Assembly (NCBI GenBank): GCA_012511845.1
Contig: JAAZFF010000218.1
Location: forward strand, 1 to 6,200
Direction: 5' to 3'
Length of the DNA stretch: 6,200 nucleotides
DNA from: Lentisphaerota bacterium
GTDB lineage: Bacteria; Verrucomicrobiota; Kiritimatiellia; RFP12; UBA3636
Positions within the stretch are counted from its first letter, which is position 1, and every line of letters starts with the position of its first letter. Positions 5,537-6,200 of the stretch are shown one piece after another. A program made the translations under genes and the position numbers. The notes beneath the pieces are model-generated. The model was not told the DNA's origin, did not search any database, and saw nothing but the letters and a program-made list of their open reading frames with translations.

Positions 5537-6200
5537 ATGATTAATGTAACTATATGGAATGAGTTTCGGCATGAAAAAATGGAGGGCGAGGGCGGTGATG
5601 CCGTTCGCAAGTGTTATCCTGAAGGTATACATGAATTCCTTCGAAAGGCTCTGGCACCGCAAATGGAAGATTGCGTTTTCAATACTGCCTGGCTAGATCA
5701 GGATGAGAATGGTCTGCCTGATGAAGTTTTGAATAAAACTGATGTACTTGTATGGTGGGGACATATTGCGCACGGAGATGTGTCTGACGAAATTGTAGAC
5801 AAGGTACAGGAAAGGGTTCTAGGAGGGATGGGGCTTGTTGTATTGCATTCGGGACACCTGGCAAAGGTATTTCGCCGTATGCTGGGCACCGGATGTACTC
5901 TGCGCTGGCGTGAAATCGGCGAAAAAGAACGTGTCTGGGTTACCGATCCTTCACATCCGATAGCAGCCGGTGTGCCTGACTCCTTTGTTGTCGAACAGAC
6001 AGAGATGTATGGTGAGCCGTTTGATATCCCTGATGATGGCCACGTAGTTTTTATGTCGTGGTATGAAGGTGGCAATGTGTTCAGAAGCGGAGTCACGTTC
6101 AACAGGGGATTGGGGAAAATATTCTACTTCTCACCGGGGCACGAGTCACTTCCGATTTATCACAACAAGGATGTGCAAAAAGTTATTGTCAACGGGATAA
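5537..6200 (+). CDS. ThuA-like protein (trehalose utilisation family), 3' end outside window
   Basis: The frame is open from the ATG at 5537 to the right edge: 221 codons plus one base, no stop. The start has AAAGGA (5526-5531) 5 bases ahead. No signal peptide; cytoplasmic. Family tags: VTIWNEFRHE (4-13), YPEGIH (27-32), LVWWGHIAHGDV (71-82), LHSGH (103-107), DPSHPI (137-142) and FYFSPGHE (196-203). ThuA-like domains have a class I glutamine amidotransferase-like fold; here the elbow position reads LHSGH, with no nucleophilic Cys visible. Members are ~220-260 residues, so only a short tail is probably missing. ThuA was named for trehalose use in rhizobia and has been linked to sugar oxidation or conversion to keto derivatives, but these are family associations, not evidence for this substrate. 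Placed 18 bp after the radical SAM gene on the same strand, it is probably co-transcribed with it. Confidence 0.9.
   Translation, partial: MINVTIWNEFRHEKMEGEGGDAVRKCYPEGIHEFLRKALAPQMEDCVFNTAWLDQDENGLPDEVLNKTDVLVWWGHIAHGDVSDEIVDKVQERVLGGMGLVVLHSGHLAKVFRRMLGTGCTLRWREIGEKERVWVTDPSHPIAAGVPDSFVVEQTEMYGEPFDIPDDGHVVFMSWYEGGNVFRSGVTFNRGLGKIFYFSPGHESLPIYHNKDVQKVIVNGI

Overview
The window looks like chromosomal DNA of a free-living or host-associated polysaccharide-degrading bacterium. A member of the Planctomycetes-Verrucomicrobia-Lentisphaerae (PVC) group is my best guess, with Lentisphaerota most likely. This rests on the type of secreted glycosidase, its pairing with a sugar phosphate isomerase/epimerase and a ThuA-like protein, and intergenic DNA full of short tandem repeats. 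There is no rRNA, tRNA or phylogenetic marker here, so the assignment is inference.

Layout. Positions 1-190 hold two complete and one incomplete copy of a ~70-bp tandem repeat that reaches almost to the ribosome binding site of the first gene. Positions 204-2996 (+) encode a 930-residue secreted glycoside hydrolase of the GH-A (TIM-barrel) type. Positions 2997-3449 are a non-coding convergent spacer with at least two clear short tandem arrays (7-bp and 10-bp units) and other repeat-like pieces. Positions 3450-4445 (-) encode a TIM-barrel sugar phosphate isomerase/epimerase. Positions 4446-4621 are a divergent intergenic region with a plausible promoter on each strand and a degenerate 9-bp repeat in the isomerase leader. 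Positions 4622-5518 (+) encode a short form of the AmmeMemoRadiSam-system radical SAM enzyme. It is followed 18 bp later by a ThuA-like protein (5537 onward, +) that runs off the right edge.

How the genes fit together. The secreted hydrolase would release sugars outside the cytoplasm. The isomerase/epimerase and ThuA-like protein are cytoplasmic families repeatedly linked with sugar catabolism, so they could act on the products, but no substrate can be read from the sequence. The radical SAM gene appears co-transcribed with the ThuA-like gene; its Memo and AMMECR1 partners are not in the window.

I found no defence island, CRISPR array, transposase, phage gene or other clearly new multi-gene system. 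The points most worth a second look are the 70-bp repeat array with its predicted hairpin and its position at the hydrolase ribosome binding site, the radical SAM enzyme without the usual cysteine-rich tail, the unassigned N-terminal domain of the hydrolase, and the collection of different short tandem repeats in the spacers.
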